Shown here one piece after another: positions 46,401-57,459 of a stretch of DNA of 64,000 bases. The notes beneath the pieces were generated by a model, which was not told where the DNA came from, ran no database searches, and saw only the letters and a program-made list of their open reading frames with translations. This DNA comes from Rhynchopus euleeides (lineage: Eukaryota > Euglenozoa > Diplonemea > Diplonemida > Diplonemidae). How positions within the stretch are numbered: the stretch's first letter is position 1; the number at the start of each line of letters is the position of its first letter. Location of the stretch: assembly GCA_963210315.1 (NCBI GenBank), contig OY723272.1, positions 868,001-932,000 of the forward strand, in the 5' to 3' direction. The translations under genes and the position numbers were made by a program.

Positions 46401-49008
46401 CTGCCACGGCGTAGCCCTGCACGCAGGACACGGCACACATGTCGCCCGACACAGCTGCGTTGCAGCTGGTGTAATCCGCGTGCTGGGGGAGCGTGGCACC
46501 GGCGGGCGGCTTGGGCCCCCCTGAGCAGGGGAGGCCTGCACAGGAGGCAGTGGAGGTGTCGGCGAAGGTGCCGTCCGACACGGAGCAGACCAGGGTGATG
46601 GCGCCCTGCGCCAAGGTGGCGTAGCCTGCCCTGCACACCGGGGTGCAGGCCTGCCCCGTCTGCAGGCCGATGCATGCGGTGTAGTCGAGGCTGGCGGAGG
46701 AGGGAGGGGCCGTGCACACAACAGACTCGCAGACCAAACCCGACGCCTCGGTGAACACACCAGAAGGGCACAGCAGAGGGAAGGCTGACGGTGGCGAGGT
46801 TGCCTTGAACCCCTCCCTGCAGGTTGGGGTGCAGCTGTCCCCCGAAGACATGGAGAGGCACGTGGTGTAGTTTGCGTTTGGCACAGGGTTGGTTGGGCCT
46901 GCGGAGCAGGTCTCGCCGATGCAGCGGGCGGTGTCGGGGTAGGTGCCGGACTGCGAGCATGCGAGGGTGAAGGAGGGAGTGGGCCTGTGGTGCCCCGAGG
47001 CGCAGGCGGGGGTGCACTGCGCGCCACTGCGGGATGCGCTGCATACAGAGTAGTCGGCGACGAGGGGGTCGCCCGACTCGGGCCCCCCACTGCAGCTGTT
47101 CGGGGTGCAGACGATACCCGACGTGTCGGCGTAGGCCCCCCCACGGCACAACAGCGTGAAGCCTGACGGAGCGGCTGTCTGGGTGTACCCCGCACCGCAC
47201 ACCACAGAGCAGGTGTCGCCCGACCGCTGCGCGTTGCAGCTGGAGTAGTCTGCGCCGTCTGCTGCCACCGTGGGCCCCTTGGTGCAGGCCTCAGGGTCGC
47301 ACACAACGGACACTGTTGGGGGCACGGCGTACACCAACCCGGCAGTGCACTCCAGCGTGAAGGAGGCTGGGGACCTCAGGAGGTAGCCCGTCGCACAGGC
47401 AGGCTCGCACACCTGCCCCGACATGCGCTGGCTGCACGATGACAGGTCGCTGTTCGCAGGGGGTGCCGTGGGGCCGTTGGTGCATGCGTTGGCGACGCAT
47501 GCGATGGAGGACCCGTCGGTGTACACCCCTGACGTGCAGGAGAGGATGAAGTCGTTCCCCGCTGTCTTGCGGTACCCCGCCTTGCACACCACGGCGCAGG
47601 CCTCGCCTGTCGACAGCGCGTTGCATGCGGTGTAGTCGGCAAGGGGGTTGCCGTTGGCAGGCCCAGTGAGGCACTTCTCTGCATCGCACTGCAGGCCCGA
47701 CGTGTCGTCGTACCGATTCCCTGCGGTGCATGCGAGGACAAACGGCGTGGCTGGGGACAGCGGGGACACGACGTATCCTGTGGCACAGGTCGGGGTGCAG
47801 AGCGACCCACTCAGCATCGCATTGCACAATGCGTACCGCACATTCGCTGTCACCGTGGCGGGGCCGCTGCTGCAGGCGTTGGCGGTGCACGCGATGGCGG
47901 AAAAATCGGTGAATGTGCTGCTCCTGCTGCACACCAGGGTGAAGGGGGTGACAGACCCCAGGGTGTGCCCCGCAGCGCACCGCGGGGTGCACTCGCCGCC
48001 TGTGTACAGCGCCATGCACCCTGTGTAGTCGGCGGTGGGGGAGGGGTTCACGGCCCCGTGCGCACAGGAGTGTGGCGAGCAGGAGAGCCCCGCCGCATCG
48101 ACGTAGGTCTGATCGGTGCTGCTGCACGTCAGGGTGAAGGGCACACCCCCGACACTGACGTACCCATCGCTGCATGTGGGTGTGCACTTCTCGCCCGTCT
48201 TGAGGGTGGCACACGGTGTGTAGTCGACATTAGCTGCCGCGGCGCGCGGCCCCCCTGTGCAGGGTGATGGCCGGCACAAAATGCCTGAGTCATCGCTGAA
48301 CTTCCGCGACTCCGCGCACACAACAGGGAAGGCCGTCGCAGCTGTGGCTGCAATGTACCCCGACAGGCAGACAGGGGTGCACGTCCCCCCCGTGGACAGC
48401 CCTGTGCAGGGTGTGTAGTCGACATGGTCTGCTGGGGACACCGCCCCTGCCGTGCAGGCGTTCGCTGTGCAGACAGGCAGCGGCATGCCCGCATCGCGCA
48501 CCGGGGGGACACCCCCGCCAGCAGGGCAGGTGAAGCGCGTGACATCGGACCCGGTGAACCCTGGCGCACACCGCAGGAGGCAGACGTCCCCCTCAGCAGT
48601 GACGGAGCATGCCGACCCGTCGTAGGAGGCGCCCTGGTCTGGGAGGGCTGTGCATTCGACAAGGCAGGTGATGCCGCTGGTGTCGTCATACTTGTTGTCG
48701 GTGCCACTGCAGGTGATGACAAAGGCAGACCCACGCACCTTGCGGTAGCCTGCAGCACACCAGGGGTCGCACAGCACACCCGACATCCCGGCACTGCATG
48801 CAGAGTAGTCAGCGCCGTCAGCAGCGACTCGTGGCCCGCCTACGCATGACTGAGCCTGGGCTGTGCCAAGGAGGCTGAGGAGGGCGGCAGCGCAGAGCGT
48901 CGCCGTGTGACATGCAGGCAGCTGTGGCGCACGTCCCCGAGGGCGCGCATGCCGGGGTGGCACCGCCGTTGTAGCAGACAGCCCCACCGGCCTTTGTGTG
49001 CCTCGCAA
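37419..49008 (-). CDS. Giant Cys-rich repeat type I membrane protein, two exons
   Basis: Exon 1 runs 49008-37867 and exon 2 37664-37419, joined by a phase-0 intron (GTATGG..CCATCCACAG). About 3,795 residues. Signal peptide-like TLCAAALLSLLGTAQAQ at residues 37-53. Next are about 22 sushi/CCP-like repeats of 60-70 residues (CxxGP..DYxxC..G..C.P.C..GY..F.L.C). About 15 EGF-like repeats follow (DEC..C..AGQxCxDP..GDWxCxC), then about 17 CDDGxxxTxxDxCxxGxCxG repeats. A SEA-like membrane-proximal region leads to one transmembrane helix (WVIIAAGGAAFCIIFACIVW) and a cytoplasmic tail with Tyr motifs (QVYSGS, DYITM). Likely a cell-surface adhesion or receptor molecule. No in-frame ATG precedes the signal: 49008 is TTG, so a short 5' exon or a non-ATG start is missing from this model. 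The last exon is inferred from splice signals. Confidence 0.8.
37665..37866 (-). other. Intron of the giant gene
   Basis: Donor GTATGG, acceptor CCCATCCACAG, phase 0, 202 nt. Reading through it would give a low-quality tail (VWRCVCSFLSPPTRG). Splicing gives KMSSVGAGMALTHLRPSLAY.. to a TGA stop. The donor resembles the kinase intron donor GTATGC. Confidence 0.6.
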
Positions 49009-49389
49009 TAGGCTGCCAACCCTGTGCGCAAAATCGGCACAGATCTTTTCGGGAAGTGAGAATCGGCCAACCTGAGTGTAGTGCCGGGCAGGCTCCTGCG
49101 ACAGATGCGGTGGGGTGTGGTGGCGATGCGGTGGGTGGTGTGTCGTGCGGGTGCCGAGGGGAGGCGGTGCCTGAGCTGGAGGGAGGGATATGCCTGCTGG
49201 TTGTCAGAGCTAGCACCCCTCCAGCAGGGCAGAGCCTGGCACCTTGCACAGGCAAGCCTGGCTAGACCTCCGGACTCCCGGAGCAAGACTTGCCTCTGGC
49301 ACCCTTTGTGACTACACTGCGTCAATAAACGCAGTATGGTTCACACATTCTATTGCGTTTCGTTCTTCAACAAACCCCCCCCCCCCCCG

Positions 49390-50503
49390 CAGGGGTGTAA
49401 ATAAGGCCGACTCCCGACTCCCGACTCGCGCCGGATTTTTTGGGATTGGGAGGGTTGCCTTGCTTCCCTTAGGGAATGTGCGGTATTAGGCACCCCATGG
49501 CCAAAATGACCCCACTGCGATCCGCACAGACTCCAAATATTCAAAAGAAAGGGTTTTTGGAACACCCGAGGAGGGGGGGTCCCGATGGGTGGGTGGGGGT
49601 GTGGGGGTCCCGCTGGGTGGGACATGGTGTGTGCCTCCCAGTCATCTTCTTCATTACCGGTCTCTGAACTGGGGTGAGTTCATTGCCAAACCACTGCTGT
49701 GAATACGGCGCCCCTTTCCCGCCCCTTTTGCCAGATCCTGGCAGCTCCCAAGAAGAGTTGTGTTCCGCCCCCATCAGGTGGTTGAGCATACCGCAGCGCA
49801 CACGTGCACACCCACACACACTCCACACAGATGCGTCACACATGTGACGCAACTGTTGCGACACAAAACATGCCTCAGGTAGAGGCAGTAGTGTTTGACT
49901 CACAGCCAACATAGCTCTCAGTGGGGCCGTGGATGGTGTGGATGCATCCATGCATGCATCCACGGCATCCAGGGATGCCCGAAAATGTCAAAAAATGGAT
50001 TTTCGATTTGGCATACAGGCATTCATCCACTGCAGGCAGGCCTGCATGCAGGGCTTCGGAGCTCCAGGCTGTGTGTGGATGCATCCACAAAATTTGTGGA
50101 TGCATGCGCTGCATGCACGGGAAATACTGAGAGCTATGCAGCCAAATACTGCTGCCGTGAGTGAGGTGCTCGCAGCGTGTGGGGCGCTGCGGGCGAAGTG
50201 GGGGGTTGGCTGGGACAGCCAACATGGCGCTGTGCGTCGCGTGCTTCTTCGCGGACCACCTCGCACGCGGGAAGACCCCGCAAGCGCCGAGTCAGTCCGC
50301 CCTGACCGAATGGTGGGCGACTGCTGGAGGGTCCATGGGACTCTCCACGGCAGAGGTGGCCGTACTACAGGATGCGTGCAGGATTGAGTAGGGTTTGAGA
50401 CCGCCCGCCCCCCCCAGCCCCCCACCCCAGGTACCTTAGGTGACTGTAAATAACCGACTCCCGACTCCCGACTCCTGACCCCCAAACCTTATTTACAGCC
50501 CTG
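49390..50503. mobile_element. hAT-like non-autonomous element K with 8-bp duplication
   Basis: 1,114 bp. Termini CAGGGGTGTAAATAAGG and CCTTATTTACAGCCCTG, flanked by CCCCCCCG at 49382-49389 and 50504-50511. CAGGG-type ends and an 8-bp duplication are hAT hallmarks. CCGACTCCCGACTCCCGACTC lies next to the left end and again, in the same orientation, near the right end (50450-50470). The interior contains element L and a short plus-strand frame (ATG at 50224 to 50391, ending STAEVAVLQDACRIE). That frame could be extended upstream by one indel in a G6 run and is not recognised. Confidence 0.8.
49910..50138. mobile_element. Element L (GGATGCATCC words), 7-bp duplication
   Basis: 229 bp nested in K. 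Termini CATAGCTCTCAGT and ACTGAGAGCTATG, flanked by CAGCCAA at 49903-49909 and 50139-50145. The interior is palindromic words TGGATGCATCCA and GCATGCATGC. No coding capacity. Confidence 0.85.
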
Positions 50504-50634
50504 CCCCCCCGCCCCCCTCCCTAATTTACACCGACACAGAAACCTGCGATGCAAAACCGCCACCCCCAAAGAAACCTGACACCAGGAGACGAGCAGCAGA
50601 TGGATGATATGCTGCCTGCCGCCAATGCAGCCTG

Positions 50635-50880
50635 TCACGACCCCTCCCCGCAGCCGTCGCCCTGCTCCTCCTGCGCTATGCACACCGCAGCAAGGGCCAG
50701 CAACCTGCAGGCTTCATCGGTGGGGTCAAACCCCTTTGCACGCAGCATCGCGTCAACCTCTTGAACATCCATCCCCAGCGGCGTGCGGTCAGCCCCCTCC
50801 TCCAGGCCCCTCTGCAGCACCTCCCACTCTGTCACATCTGCGGCAGCCTCGCCGAATCGCGAGGGCACCTTCGGGGGCAT
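50635..50880 (-). CDS. Small protein, possible TAF10-like histone fold
   Basis: 81 codons from the ATG at 50880 (an acceptor-like GAAGCCGCAG lies 10 bases upstream) to TGA at 50635. Segment DRTPLGMDVQEVDAMLRAKG then FDPTDEACRLLALAA resembles the start of the TAF10 histone fold (TP.IP..V..YL...GF..SD.R..RL..LAA), a TFIID/SAGA subunit. The fold's second half is missing. A GTGTGC donor-like site occurs right after LLALAA in phase 0, so a downstream exon may exist, but I could not find it before element K. Alternatively it is a short unrelated protein. Confidence 0.4.
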   Translation of the reverse strand: MPPKVPSRFGEAAADVTEWEVLQRGLEEGADRTPLGMDVQEVDAMLRAKGFDPTDEACRLLALAAVCIAQEEQGDGCGEGS

Positions 50881-51522
50881 CGCGACGCGACTGCGGCTTC
50901 AGAGCAGGCTCCACACGCCTATCCTCGTCGCAGGCCCTCCTGGGATGTGTGTGTCCGGAAGGGTCTGCTCGAACAAAATAAAAGGAGAAACCACTGCTGT
51001 TGTGTCCGCTAAAACAAAGATACGCGACAACGACAGGGGGGGGAGCGGGGCGGGGTGGGGGGAGGGGGTAGTTCGGCCACTTCCCTTTGTTTGCTGCATT
51101 TGCTGCTGGTTTTGACACTGTTTCTAAGGATGGTTTGAATTTGAGTGCCGAAAAGATCCGACGGAGCGCGAGTGTGGGGGCGAGTGGGGGGGAAGGGCAT
51201 CTTGCCATTCCGACGACCCGCCAGAGAAAAGGCCAGGAAGAAGAAGAGACATAACATAATCACCCCCCCCCCTTCAGCACAGAGCAACGGCCGGCACACT
51301 CCCCACACCTCGCCCTGCCCATTTTTTCTGGCGTGTGTTGTACAAATATACACCCCCCCTCCCACCCCCCCCCCCCCCCCGCTTCAACCATTTTTAGTTC
51401 GTTATTATAACCACGCCACAAATACACTGGAATAAACTGCTGCCAGGAATGTAAAATACACAAGACAAAGGCAAGGCAAGCTAACACCCCTCACCACCCC
51501 CCCCCCCCCGTCTCTCCCACCC
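50881..51522. other. Intergenic, no gene recognised
   Basis: Contains long C-runs (51343-51380, 51497-51510) and nothing coding that can be supported. Confidence 0.35.
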
Positions 51523-53259
51523 TCACACTGCAAAGTGCCGGAGAGGTGTTTCCTGAGAAATAACTTGGAAACCAGCTCCATCAGCCCCTTCCGGAGCATC
51601 TCTGAGACGAAGTGCGACTTTGGCATCGGGGCTGAATGGTGGATCACTTCCTGCACGAAGCCGGGAGGGCAGGCCCGAGAGCGACACAGGCGCATCGATC
51701 CACCCACGCGGCGTGGCGGCTGGGCTCTGCGGCGAACCGATCTGCTCTACCGGGGGGTGCGGGCGCTGCTGCTGCTGCTGCTGCTGCTGCAGCTTAGGCA
51801 GCGCAACCGGCACAATCCCCTGCACCGCCTCCGCGTATTGCTTCTGCATCGCCTCCAGCGAGCTTTCAACATCCCGCCGAATCGCCGTGCTCCTCACCGC
51901 CGCCGCCACCACCTCACGGTTCTCATCATTAAGGTACGACACAGCACCCCACCTCCCACGAGCATCCGCCCCCCTCTTCCTCCTCGGAACCGGCCGGATC
52001 ACGGGCTGCCTCTCAAACCCCTCCGATATCCCCTGCAGCTCCACAGCCATCTCCCTCAGCGCTGTGTCGGTGCCGTAGGGGCCCTCCTCTGCCCCTCCAC
52101 CTCCACCTCCGGCAAACATCGCCTCAAAATCCGGCTTCGGAAACTCTGCAGGGCCGACCACACTGTGCGCGTCGGGGTCATCCTGCGGCATCTCCAGGAG
52201 CGACTCCGCAGCGCTGCCAGAGGGGGTCTCGGGGTCCTCCCACATCGGATCATTCTGAGGCATCTCTGGGAAGGCGTCATCGCCGGCACCACCACCTCCT
52301 CCTCCTCCCCCCTCCCCCGGGGGCGCTCCGGGTGGGGTGGCGGGAGCAGCGGGGGTTTCGTTATCGGCAGCGGCAGAGGCGCCAGACCCCTCCCCTTCTG
52401 CCCCCCGTGGAGGGGATGGGGGCAGCTCCGAAGCGCCCTCCTCCCGCAGTAGGGCTGTGTTGCGCTCCTCCGCGGTGGCCTGCGCCATCTCCGCCCGCAG
52501 ATCCCTCACGGTGCGCAGGGTTGCCACCTCCGTGAAGAAGAGAAACCCCGCGCTGTCGCGCCCCCACACCCAATACCCCATATCCAGCATCTCTTGAGCT
52601 CTCCGCGACCCCGGCTGGTTCTCGGGAAACACAGGCGGGTCCTCCGGTGCCCCGGCGATGTGCAGACCCCCCTCTCCCTCTCCCTCCTCCCCCCCGCCGC
52701 CTTCACTCCCCCCTCTGCTGCCCTCCTCCGTGGCCTGGGGAGGGGGGTCCCCCGAAGGGGTTCCCGGCCCGGCGTTGCTGGCGTTGCTGCCGCCTCCCCC
52801 ATCAGTGGAGGAGCGCTGCGGTGGCACTTCCTCCCCAGTGGGTTGGTCTGATGGGGACGGGTCGTTTCCCGGAGGCATCACGGCGCGGGCCTGCAGGACA
52901 TCCCCTTCGGTGAGCTCCCACGCGGTGTGGGATGTGAGGGGGTGGTAGTAATAGAGGCTGCGGGTTGCATCGTCGAGAGCGGTGGACCACTCGCCGGAGG
53001 CGATTGCCTCGCGCACGATGGGGTTGGCGAGCTGGCGCTGGCGCTTCAGCAGCTCGGAGGAGAGGTCCCACACAGCCAGGCCCGTGGAGGTCTGGATGTA
53101 GTAGGGTCGCCCGGTGAGCGGGTCGGGGCGTTGGACCCACTCGCCGGAGGCGAGGGCGTCGGAGGCGAGGTCGATGCCGTTGACATCGGCGATGCCGTCA
53201 GAGGCGCCGCCCTGCTGGCTGATGCTCGCTGAGCTTCCAGGCCCCGTGCTGGGGGGCAT
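51523..53259 (-). CDS. WW-domain protein with acidic/Pro-rich and poly-Q regions
   Basis: 578 residues from the ATG at 53259; CCTCTCTCCAG ends 13 bases upstream. Two WW domains near residues 35-105: SGEWVQRPDPLTGRPYYIQ..AVWD and SGEWSTALDDATRSLYYYHP..TAWE. A degenerate third lies near 230 (GYWVWGRDSAGFLFFTEV). The rest is Gly/Glu/Pro-rich low complexity with an eight-residue poly-Q and C-terminal VISQETPLRHFAV. WW domains bind Pro-rich ligands, so an adaptor role in transcription, splicing or signalling is likely but cannot be narrowed. No signal peptide or membrane span. Stop TGA. Confidence 0.75.
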   Translation of the reverse strand: MPPSTGPGSSASISQQGGASDGIADVNGIDLASDALASGEWVQRPDPLTGRPYYIQTSTGLAVWDLSSELLKRQRQLANPIVREAIASGEWSTALDDATRSLYYYHPLTSHTAWELTEGDVLQARAVMPPGNDPSPSDQPTGEEVPPQRSSTDGGGGSNASNAGPGTPSGDPPPQATEEGSRGGSEGGGGEEGEGEGGLHIAGAPEDPPVFPENQPGSRRAQEMLDMGYWVWGRDSAGFLFFTEVATLRTVRDLRAEMAQATAEERNTALLREEGASELPPSPPRGAEGEGSGASAAADNETPAAPATPPGAPPGEGGGGGGGGAGDDAFPEMPQNDPMWEDPETPSGSAAESLLEMPQDDPDAHSVVGPAEFPKPDFEAMFAGGGGGGAEEGPYGTDTALREMAVELQGISEGFERQPVIRPVPRRKRGADARGRWGAVSYLNDENREVVAAAVRSTAIRRDVESSLEAMQKQYAEAVQGIVPVALPKLQQQQQQQQRPHPPVEQIGSPQSPAATPRGWIDAPVSLSGLPSRLRAGSDPPFSPDAKVALRLRDAPEGADGAGFQVISQETPLRHFAV

Positions 53260-54112
53260 GGGGGGGGGTTCCCTGGAGAGAGGATGTGTGAGGGTGGTGG
53301 GGAGTGTTGCGGGTCTCTTTTTGAGGAGAGGGGGTGTGTCTTTTTCTGCGTTATTTTGGCAAGGGGGGGGATGGGAGGATGGGAGGGGGGGGGGGTGGCA
53401 TTTCTTCGGCGTATTTCTAGCTCCGGCAAAGCTGACGACAGGTTGGTTTGGTTGGCATGAAGAAAGACTTGGTGTTCGCTGCTGTGCGCACAATCACAAA
53501 AACTATCTGTGCCCCCGCTGGGTCGTAAAGCGACAGCAAAACGAGACAAGCCGAGCACTGCCGAAAGATAGTAGCTTTTGCCGGAATGCAGACCCCCCCC
53601 CCCCCACTCTATCTTTGCACACCACCCCCCGGTTTTGATGAAGTGTGTGTCACACAGTGTGAGTGAGAAGGGGCCGCACGACCCAGCTAAGAAGGCACAG
53701 AAAAAGCTTCCCCAGTTTGGCTACGCCGGACTAACAACTAAATAATGAGAAGATGCGGCAAATGAACGCCCCCACCGCCACATCACCACCCCTCCAGCCC
53801 GAGCCAACGCAGCCAGATGGCAGGGGGTGGGGTATGGTGGGTAGAGAATCTCCAAGCGGGGGCGGATGATCCTGCCTGAAGCCCCCCCTGGTGCTGCATG
53901 AATCGCAGCTCTAGCTCCCGGGATAGACAACCCCTGTGAGAGATCTACCCGCCTGCGTTGTGCCACCCCTGTGGGGAGGGGGGTGGGGGGTGGGGGACAG
54001 CAGAAAACGGGAAAAACTACGAGAAACATTTGGCCTGTTGCATTGGACGCTTCTTCTTCTGCCGCAGTGTAGCGCACTGCACTTGATGCTATCTTCCACC
54101 GCCCCCCTCCCC
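53260..54112. other. Intergenic, no gene recognised
   Basis: G-runs near 53370-53400 and C-rich tracts; nothing coding supported. Confidence 0.35.
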
Positions 54113-55741
54113 CATTGTTGTTAGCCCCCATTTAAAACTTTACGTTTTAAACGTTTTAAATGTTTTAAATGTTTTAAATTAAAACGCGTTTTAAATTAAT
54201 TTAAAATGGAGTTTAAAACGGGGGTTAAAACAGGGCGTTTCTGTGGTGTTTTCACACCAAAAAAAAATTTTTCGGCCAAAAATTTTTTTCCATGCCCCCT
54301 GAGGCCCCCCAGCTCATATTCTGGGTGATTATTCCTGCATTCCTGTCACAGCGGACACATTATTGGTGGAAAATAGGTGGCACTGACGTTGTGGTGAGGG
54401 TTGCATCAATCGCACCGGCATCAGTTGGCACACCCCCTCCGTTGTTCTCAGGAATAATGCAGTTTGACATCAGCATATTTCTGGAGTGTCGAATCTTCAT
54501 CTTGCATCACTCGATGTGCACCCTTTTGAGCTGAATCCATGATACAAAGTCGCAGGTTGAAGGCCGATCACCATGATGGGGGTGGCAATGGACCCAGCGA
54601 ACTCCACCAGCTCCTTCGACAGTCCTGGAAGCACCTTCTGGAAAAGTTGCACAGTTCCAGTTGCCACCTGGAGCCTACCTTTGGCCTGCCCCTCTTTGAG
54701 AGGAGCATATCTGTATTCTCTTTACTCTCCTATGGACGCCCGACTTCTCTGATCGAGAGAAGCCTACAAAAGGCGTAACCATCCTCGTCATGTATTCTTT
54801 GCCTCCAACTTTCACTTTTGCAGAACGGATCCCGATGAACTCCAAACAGGAAGTGCAGCCAGCTTCATCACGGCTGTGTTCAACAAGACAGCCAGGTGAT
54901 GTTGTTGCTGTCAGAACGATGGTTGCAGCACTCGGCTGCGCCCCACCTGGGGTTGCTCTGGCTGTTGCCAAGCTAGTGTTTGGGACAATTATTGATCACC
55001 TAGCCATTCTCTCGGCACCCTAATGATCGTGGGTAGGCAGCAGGAACCTGCACTCTGGGGGGACGTCATCGATGAGTTTCTTTGAAGAAAGCCGGCGGCT
55101 ACCGCTGGAGTTAAGGTCCGAAGGGGTCAGTACCACGGGCGCCACACCGCTCGTGTTGGGCATCGGGTTTCGGTGAAGGCGGGGGCGCTGAGAAAGCGAC
55201 ATGTACGTAACAAGCAATGATCAACCATACACCAGCAAGTCAAACAGGCACCACCGTTGGATCGTTCGTGCACCCGAGTCTGTACTGTACCATCCTGAAT
55301 CTTTTCTGGGTGATTGTCAACGATGAGGGCATGAGCTTGCGTCAGGGTGAGCAGAGGAACGGGTTGAGGCCAGGGTGAATGGAGGGTGAAAAGTAGCCCA
55401 CTTCACCAGGAGGCGAATTTTCGCAGAAAGCCCTGCCACACAGCTGTGTTTGCCTGATCATGCTCAAAAGGCCTGCAATAGGCTATTTCACACAGGGAAT
55501 TTGTTCACCCATTTGGGACCCCCAGGGAGCCTCAAAATTGGATTTTTTTGCCGAAGATGGCCTCAGATGGCCCAAAACGATCAATTTTGGGTTCCAGAAA
55601 AAAAATCGAAAAGTCTCCCCCTATATTTTGCAGGGTTTTTTGCCGTTTTAAACCCCGTTTTAAATAATTTAAAACGGCGTTTTAAACTTTAAAACGTTTA
55701 AAACGTTTAAAATGTTTAAAACTCGGTTTCTAACAACACTG
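54113..55741. mobile_element. hAT-like element G (GTTTTAAAC words)
   Basis: 1,629 bp. Ends CATTGTTGTTAG and CTAACAACACTG, i.e. CA(T/G)TGTTGTTAG inverted. Left flank CCCTCCCC, right flank C8, an imperfect 8-bp duplication. Subterminal arrays of GTTTTAAAC / CGTTTAAAACG words are inverted at the two ends (54133-54235, 55644-55725). Interior minus-strand frames (for example 54675-54971, EFIGIRSAKVKVGGKEYMTR) are unassigned fragments. Confidence 0.7.
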
Positions 55742-55943
55742 CCCCCCCCCCCCCCATTTCGGACAGGGCTGGACACTGCCGAACAGGCCAGGCCAGACCA
55801 GGCCCCAACCCCTCCCCTTCCCACCCTATTGAGATCCGCTAAACCCCCCCCCCCGTTGCGAGCAGCGCTCTGCCTAACCCATGGAGAGGGGGAAGACCCT
55901 GGAGGGCGCTGCGTCAGCCTCTGCCCTGTGGCCCCCGGGGGTG

Positions 55944-57459
55944 CTACCGCTGCCCGATGAGGAATAGGTAGATGGTGTCGTCGTCGACGTCCCCATCGAA
56001 GCGGAGGGTGTTCCCGATGTGGTCGTCCCGCTTGAGGAAGGCGTCGAAGTCAGCGAGGGTCATGGTGAAGGTGTCGGGGAACTGGGCAGAGACGAGGCTG
56101 TGCAGCTGCGGGAGGGTCAGGCCGCCCCTTGCCTGGCGGAGCCTGCTGTAGACGAAGTGTCTGAAGCGCTCGCGCGAGCTGTGGTTTCTGAAGAGGGAAA
56201 CAGTATAGAGGATGACCCCATAGCCCATGCATGCAGGCAGGATCACGCAGATGAGTACAGTGACAGCAGCAGCACGGACAATCATATACAGTGTGCCCCA
56301 GCTGACAGTGGACACGGTGTCCCAATGCCCGATGCTCGGGGCGTGCACCAGATGCACCCCGTATGTGCCCTCACGGACGACATGGCGCTGTACGCTGATC
56401 TCCACCGCCTTCTGGAATAAGTCCGTCTCCATCGAGAAGCCCAGCTCGGGGAAACGCTGCAGCGCCCGCACCGCAGCTGTTGTTGCGTCGCGGAGATCCA
56501 GCGAGTGGATGCCCACCTGGAGGGATTTGAGCTGGTCACTCGCCCCTGTGTCGGAGTGTGGTACAATTTTGGAGGCGTGCGCGGCTAACAAAAACATGAG
56601 GCACGGCGTGTGCCCCTGTTACAGGAGTGTGCAGGAGCCAATCCTCACCAGAAGGTGCACGGTGGGTCGGGCTCCTCGGGAAAAGGGCTGGGCCTTTGCT
56701 TGAAAGAAGGGCAAAATCAAAGACACATGGATGCATCCGATTCCCACAGGGCATACCAAGATAATCCCTCACCAGCACGTCGTGCAGCTGATACCGATAT
56801 GCGGTGAGCTTCTGGAATATCACACATGATGATTCGGGGTGTTCTGTTGTTTGGTGCGGTTGTGAGACAGTTCCCCCCCCCGACACGCTGTTTCTACGCC
56901 TCCCGCACCGTGGTGCTGTGCCCCACCCCACACCCCACACCCCCTGATGCATACTCTCATATGCCTGGTAATACGACAGGTCCAGATCGTCAGGCATGTC
57001 ATACAGCGGCAGGAGGCACGGATACTGATAAAGCACAACACATAACGCCACCACAGCCCCAACAGCAAGAGACAGAACCAGGCGTGCCGCAGAGCTGTAC
57101 TGCCGGATCGGGTCACGCTGCGGAGGCGGCAGTGTTTGGGAGAGATCCTGGGCACGCGACAGCGCGTCCCTCACGAGGTCCGGCGAGTTATGCCCCTGGC
57201 TGGAGACATCATCGCTGTGATGGTACTGCGCACGGCTGTCACCCTGCCCCTGCCACGGCACATGGCTCCTCCATTCATCCACGCCAACACCAGCCCCTCC
57301 ACGCGCCGGGCTCTCAAAGCCCTGCCTCTCCTGCACAGCAGCCTGCCCGTGGTGGCGGACCAACCCTGCCCGCCCAGGCGGCAGCCCACGCGAAGCGTGG
57401 CCTTCCTCAGCCACATTCCGCCGCCTCAAGAGGCTCCACGGGTCGAACGCATTATTCAT
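55944..57459 (-). CDS. Two-pass membrane protein, possibly MSC-type, three exons
   Basis: Exons 57459-56941, 56811-56773 and 56615-55944. Introns: 56940-56812 (GTGTGG..GATATTCCAG) and 56772-56616 (GTGAGG..CTGTAACAG), both phase 0. 409 residues. The N-terminal region is Ser/Gln/Arg-rich and hydrophilic. TM1 lies at about 123-146 (LVLSLAVGAVVALCVVLY). A ~150-residue loop contains DLRDATTAAVRALQRFPELG, followed by TM2 at about 296-327 (AVTVLICVILPACMGYGVIL). A basic post-membrane stretch (RNHSSRERFRHFVYSRLRQA) leads to a small winged-helix-like end. Two TMs with a lumenal loop and basic nucleoplasmic tail recall the Man1-Src1p-C (MSC) domain of inner nuclear membrane proteins, but the similarity is weak. 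ATG at 57459 follows CTTTGCTTTCCCCAG by 19 bases. Stop TAG. Confidence 0.6.
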
